The position numbers and the translations under genes were made by a program. Positions 37,473 through 40,196 of a DNA stretch of 40,196 nucleotides are shown here, one piece after another. Source of the stretch: a virus; the IMG/VR virus record IMGVR_UViG_3300027754_005986, positions 1 to 40,196 of that record, one strand, 5' to 3'. Every line of letters starts with the position of its first letter. The stretch's first letter is position 1. Under the pieces are notes generated by a model. It was not told the DNA's origin and made no database searches. It saw nothing but the letters and a program-made list of their open reading frames with translations.

Positions 37473-38096
37473 CTATTTTATTTTAACATAGTAGCCCAAA
37501 GTTAAATATGGAGATATACCATAATTTTCATCTTGCCTCATAGACATTCCTGCTCCTACATGCAGCAAAGATTCATCTTTAGATTTAAATAATAAATTAG
37601 CACCCCAGAAATTAAATAAGCCATTAAAATTAGTTGATGCACTAGCCCCGAAATAAATTTTAGAACGGTCTTGCATAACTACTATGTGATCTTTAGTAAT
37701 AAATCTAGGAGTAATCTCTGCATGCCAATGCCTTCCTACGTGTCTGTTATAAGCTAAAGTATCCACAATAAATACCCAACCTTGGTTATTAGGAAGTTTT
37801 ATAGTTTCCTTATAGATATTTTTAGAATGGTACTTCTCTATAATAGCTAAAGTATCTATTGCTGTAGGAGGAGAAGGAATTGTAACTATACTATACACAG
37901 GTACCTTAACTATCTTCGGTACTTTCTTTATCTTTACTCTAGTTACTACCTTATATACCGTATCCGGTTTAGGGTATGGGATTTGTTTAATTATTTTAGC
38001 CTTACCATTAGTATAGGATGTTATTGTTATATACTTAGGCTTCTGAGCTAAAGCAGTTATGCTAACTAGCATCAATAATAATATAAATTTTTTCAT
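37473..38096 (-). CDS. Exported protein with Bacteroidota-type signal peptide
   Basis: A 207-residue protein. Residues 1-17 (MKKFILLLMLVSITALA) are a signal peptide, cleaved before QKPKYIT; Gln after the cut is typical of Bacteroidota. A basic and Pro-rich stretch (VKIKKVPKIVKVPVYSIV) follows. The last 90 residues have alternating hydrophobics with Gly and aromatic turns (SKIYFGASASTNFNGLFNFW) and end in a beta-barrel-like strand (GISPYLTLGYYVKIK). This suggests an outer-membrane or periplasm-facing protein, perhaps a spanin-like or exclusion protein. The neighbouring tiny membrane genes would suit a lysis or envelope cassette. Confidence 0.75.
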   Translation of the reverse strand: MKKFILLLMLVSITALAQKPKYITITSYTNGKAKIIKQIPYPKPDTVYKVVTRVKIKKVPKIVKVPVYSIVTIPSPPTAIDTLAIIEKYHSKNIYKETIKLPNNQGWVFIVDTLAYNRHVGRHWHAEITPRFITKDHIVVMQDRSKIYFGASASTNFNGLFNFWGANLLFKSKDESLLHVGAGMSMRQDENYGISPYLTLGYYVKIK

Positions 38097-38100
38097 GATT

Positions 38101-38451
38101 TTATTTTGTTTTTTTAACAGTAGTTTTTTTCTTTACAGTCTTTTTAACTGCTCCTTTATTATAAGTTAATCCTGCAACTAGGCCAGGAAGCCCTTCATTT
38201 AAAAATAAACGATAAGCATTAATAGTTTGAATCTTAGCCATTAAATCAATCTTATAGCATAAAGATTCAGCATTATACTTTCTAGTACCTATTGTAACAT
38301 AATCTAAATAAGAAGATGATAAAGCTTCATTCATTATAGCCCTCTTCATTTTCTCTCCACAAACATAAGCCGATGCTGTTACCTTAACGCCTACTTCAGA
38401 ATCTGGTTTAGTTGATCTTATTTTATTCTCTGATGTTTTATATAACTCCAT
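38101..38451 (-). CDS. Protein with Lys/Thr-rich tail
   Basis: A 116-residue protein starting MELYKTSENKIRSTKPDSEV. The core (AYVCGEKMKRAIMNEALSSS; ESLCYKIDLMAKIQTINAYR) is mixed helix and strand. The last 20 residues are a chain of Lys, Thr and Val (AVKKTVKKKTTVKKTK), a typical nucleic-acid-binding tail. It overlaps the upstream zinc-finger-like gene by 14 bases. Function unknown. Confidence 0.7.
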   Translation of the reverse strand: MELYKTSENKIRSTKPDSEVGVKVTASAYVCGEKMKRAIMNEALSSSYLDYVTIGTRKYNAESLCYKIDLMAKIQTINAYRLFLNEGLPGLVAGLTYNKGAVKKTVKKKTTVKKTK

Positions 38452-38764
38452 TCTCTTCTTTAACTAAATTTAAAAATTCTTTTAAGGCTTTTCTATTCTC
38501 AATAATAAAGTTCCTTGCTTGAGCGATACTAGTAAAGCCATTATCTACCATTTTAAGCCATACGTTAATCTCTGCATCAGTATCATAATCCCCGATCTCT
38601 TCAGATAACTCGATCATCCTTTTAAGAAAGATCTGCCTTCGATCAAAGGAAGATAAGTCTCTTCTATCATCAAAGATACTTCTATCGCAATAATTACACC
38701 AATCTGTATTGTCTAGATCGATAACTTGATTACAATATTGACATGTTACAGTATTACTGGACAT
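38438..38764 (-). CDS. Zinc-ribbon-like protein
   Basis: Start set at ATG 38764 (MSSNTVTCQYCNQVIDLDNT), preceded by AGAGGATT. An upstream ATG at 38785 would extend by seven residues into the previous gene. Cys8, Cys11, Cys23 and Cys26 (CQYC ... CNYC) form a zinc-ribbon. The rest is helical (RQIFLKRMIELSEEIGDYDT; RNFIIENRKALKEFLNLVKE). A nucleic-acid or protein binding role is likely from the ribbon. It overlaps both neighbours. Confidence 0.75.
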   Translation of the reverse strand: MSSNTVTCQYCNQVIDLDNTDWCNYCDRSIFDDRRDLSSFDRRQIFLKRMIELSEEIGDYDTDAEINVWLKMVDNGFTSIAQARNFIIENRKALKEFLNLVKEENGVI

Positions 38765-39053
38765 AATCCTCTTCGAATAACTCATGTGGGTTAACTAAAG
38801 CTAAAGCTGAAATAGCTTTATCATATTGCTTCCAAAACTCTTGCTCTGATATAGCTACATGAGAACAACCTACTACACTAACAACAAAGTTTAATGAAGT
38901 TGTAATAGTAATCTCTGCCGGAAGCTGAGAACGAAAAGAAGGACGAAAGTTTACTCTTAAGACTGAATCATTAACGGTATCTAAAGCGACATAGTCGAAT
39001 ATAGTACCTGATACTAGAAGGTTTTTGCCGAAGCGAGTGTAATTTGATTTCAT
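38754..39053 (-). CDS. 99-residue early protein of unknown function
   Basis: Reads MKSNYTRFGKNLLVSGTIFD and continues VALDTVNDSVLRVNFRPSFR, a beta-rich first half, then helical (AISEQEFWKQYDKAISALAL). It is driven by the early-type promoter at 39161-39192 with the common AATAAAAGTTATG start. Function unknown. Confidence 0.72.
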   Translation of the reverse strand: MKSNYTRFGKNLLVSGTIFDYVALDTVNDSVLRVNFRPSFRSQLPAEITITTSLNFVVSVVGCSHVAISEQEFWKQYDKAISALALVNPHELFEEDYVQ

Positions 39054-39160
39054 AACTTTTATTATTTAATTGATTATTGTTTACTTAATACCTCCTATTG
39101 ATATTGAAAGTATTGTCTGTAATCTGAAACATGGCAACCTCTTATGTTTTATTCTATACC

Positions 39161-39192
39161 TTAATGTATATACTATGTAGCAGAATAGCAAC
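39161..39192 (-). promoter_or_regulatory. Early promoter for the 38101-39053 group
   Basis: Minus strand: GTTG (39192-39189), 20 bases beginning CTATTCTG, then TACATTAA (39168-39161). Confidence 0.7.
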
Positions 39193-39226
39193 TAGAGCAT
39201 AGAAAGATTTAACCTCCAAGACATAG

Positions 39227-39397
39227 TTAATACTCCAGGTAACTACCCGTAGAGTACCCCCGCGGAAGCATTGTGTATGTTAAACTTACCGGCCCTAGCG
39301 TTGGTGTTAGCGTCTCTAGCATTCCGAATGTGTATCCGTATACCGTATGCTCTACCCTAGCCGACTTAGCCTTCTTTTCTTTCTTTTTCTTAGCCAT
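39227..39397 (-). CDS. 56-residue basic protein with higher GC than its neighbours
   Basis: Reads MAKKKKEKKAKSARVEHTVY and continues GYTFGMLETLTPTLGPVSLT, ending YTMLPRGYSTGSYLEY. The Lys-rich head suggests nucleic-acid binding or a membrane-targeting patch. The codons are clearly richer in G and C than the surrounding genes, which hints at recent acquisition. It ends shortly before the promoter of the next gene. Could also be an untranslated GC island; moderate confidence. Confidence 0.55.
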   Translation of the reverse strand: MAKKKKEKKAKSARVEHTVYGYTFGMLETLTPTLGPVSLTYTMLPRGYSTGSYLEY

Positions 39398-39473
39398 AAC
39401 TATGTAAATTATAAGAGAATATATATATAGAATCGCGAGCCTCGCCTAAATGGTTTGCGCCCCCCCTTTCCGT

Positions 39474-40196
39474 TTAGAAGTTATAAGTTATTATATCGTC
39501 ATCCTTCGTTATAAGGATAGCAGTTTTAGACTCTACCCAATCCCCGGAGTTAAGATAATGAACTCCATTTAATACTTTATTATCTGCAGTATGAATATGT
39601 CCACAAATTGCTCCTTCACAGTTTCTTTGCTTAGCTATTCTGCATGCATTTTCTTCAAAGTTATTTATAAACGATACTGCTTGTTTAACTCTATGTTTGA
39701 TTTGCCTGGATATAGAAAGGTACGGTTTTCCTCGTAGTTTTCGATACCTGTTGTAAAAAGTGTTAATAGATAAAGCTAAGTCATATCCTATCGATCCTAA
39801 TTTGGCAACCCATTTCCATGTTGAACTAAATACATCTAGGATATCTCCATGAAATACTAGATAGTTCTTTGATCCTATTTTAAGCTTATAGTCTTCTAAA
39901 ATTTCTATATTACCTTTTATAGATACTTTAAAAAAATCTTTAATAAAATCATCATGATTACCTCTAAGGTAAATAAGCTTAGTATTTTTCGAAATAGTTA
40001 AGAGCTTCTTAATAACTTTAGTGTGTTGCTTTCTCCATTTGCTCCCTCTTTCTAAAGCCCAAGCATCTATAATATCTCCATTTAATATTAAAGTATTACA
40101 AGAGTAATTATCTAAGAACTCAATAAATTCTTTAGCCTGACTGTCTTTAGTTCCTAAATGAATATCAGATACTATAATTGTTTTATACTTGGTCAT
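39474..40196 (-). CDS. LpxH-like metallophosphoesterase
   Basis: A 240-residue protein with every signature of the UDP-2,3-diacylglucosamine hydrolase type of calcineurin-fold phosphoesterases: DIHLG (Asp11, His13), NGDIID (Asp41), GNHD (79-82), HGD (116-118), GHIH (199-202) and NSGD (216-219). The mid-region (ISRQIKHRVKQAVSFINNFE) is the LpxH-like helical cap. In bacteria LpxH makes lipid X during lipid A synthesis. In a phage it may alter the outer membrane or act on another phospho-substrate; this is inference. The ATG is the last base triplet of the window, so the upstream promoter is not visible. A run of seven G follows the stop. Confidence 0.88.
   Translation of the reverse strand: MTKYKTIIVSDIHLGTKDSQAKEFIEFLDNYSCNTLILNGDIIDAWALERGSKWRKQHTKVIKKLLTISKNTKLIYLRGNHDDFIKDFFKVSIKGNIEILEDYKLKIGSKNYLVFHGDILDVFSSTWKWVAKLGSIGYDLALSINTFYNRYRKLRGKPYLSISRQIKHRVKQAVSFINNFEENACRIAKQRNCEGAICGHIHTADNKVLNGVHYLNSGDWVESKTAILITKDDDIITYNF

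Noticed and set aside
39085-39132. 15-codon leader peptide (MFQITDNTFNINRRY) before the 99-residue gene
   Set aside because: A GAGG lies upstream and it is inside the transcript, but there is no stem-loop or codon bias to suggest attenuation; too short to support.
39107-39138. Second promoter-like site (GTTG ... AATACTTT) before the 99-residue gene
   Set aside because: The downstream element does not fit TAnnTTTA at 20 bases; a shifted fit needs 22 bases, unlike all other sites.

Overview
The window is about 40 kb of AT-rich DNA that reads as part of a tailed phage genome, most likely a T4-like myovirus infecting a member of the Bacteroidota. The phage assignment rests on a contiguous baseplate module: a gp5-like hub, a spike-like protein, a gp25-like wedge protein, a gp6/J-like wedge protein and long fibre proteins. 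A gp55-like late sigma factor and a large set of tiny overlapping genes of phage type agree with it. The Bacteroidota assignment is an inference from four things: a promoter form close to the Bacteroides TTTG / TAnnTTTG type, A-rich leaders with little Shine-Dalgarno signal, a SprB-like adhesin repeat in one fibre gene, and a signal peptide ending Ala-Gln. Nearly everything is on the minus strand; one small gene (33421-33693) is clearly on the plus strand.

Layout, in the direction of transcription (right to left). (1) 40196-34753: an LpxH-like metallophosphoesterase at the right edge, then a run of small overlapping genes of mostly unknown function, including one exported protein and several small membrane proteins. 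(2) 34752-27371: an early or host-takeover region of small monocistronic genes. Almost every gene has its own promoter with one strict form, GTTG, exactly 20 bases, then TAnnTTTA. Five of these promoters overlap the terminator hairpin of the preceding gene. The region holds two helix-turn-helix proteins, a DUF932 protein, a papain-like protein, a GIY-YIG-like protein, a WYL_2/Sm-like protein and candidate small RNAs. (3) 27218-23729: six tandem genes with unrelated acidic bodies that share a leader of the type MKKGLINEAFRLQQLAGI. By analogy with the T4 internal proteins this looks like a capsid-targeting propeptide removed by the prohead protease. (4) 23566-20513: a redox protein, an HD-domain protein, the late sigma factor and small helpers. 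(5) 20513-1: hub, spike, wedge and fibre genes, ending in two long proteins with Thr/Pro/Ser/Gln-rich repeats. The last of these runs off the left edge.

How the parts may work together: the early promoters would be read by host RNA polymerase and tuned by the small HTH proteins. The gp55-like sigma factor would switch transcription to the structural genes. The leader-bearing proteins would be packed into the head and possibly injected. The fibres and spike would carry out adsorption to a Bacteroidota surface. The most unusual items are the leader-shuffled protein family, the fused terminator-promoter hairpins with paired stem changes, a divergent control region with two 31-bp repeats, and a 577-base gene-free region with three copies of a 19-bp palindromic repeat and a probable small RNA. 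No tRNA, rRNA, CRISPR array, integrase or transposase was seen.
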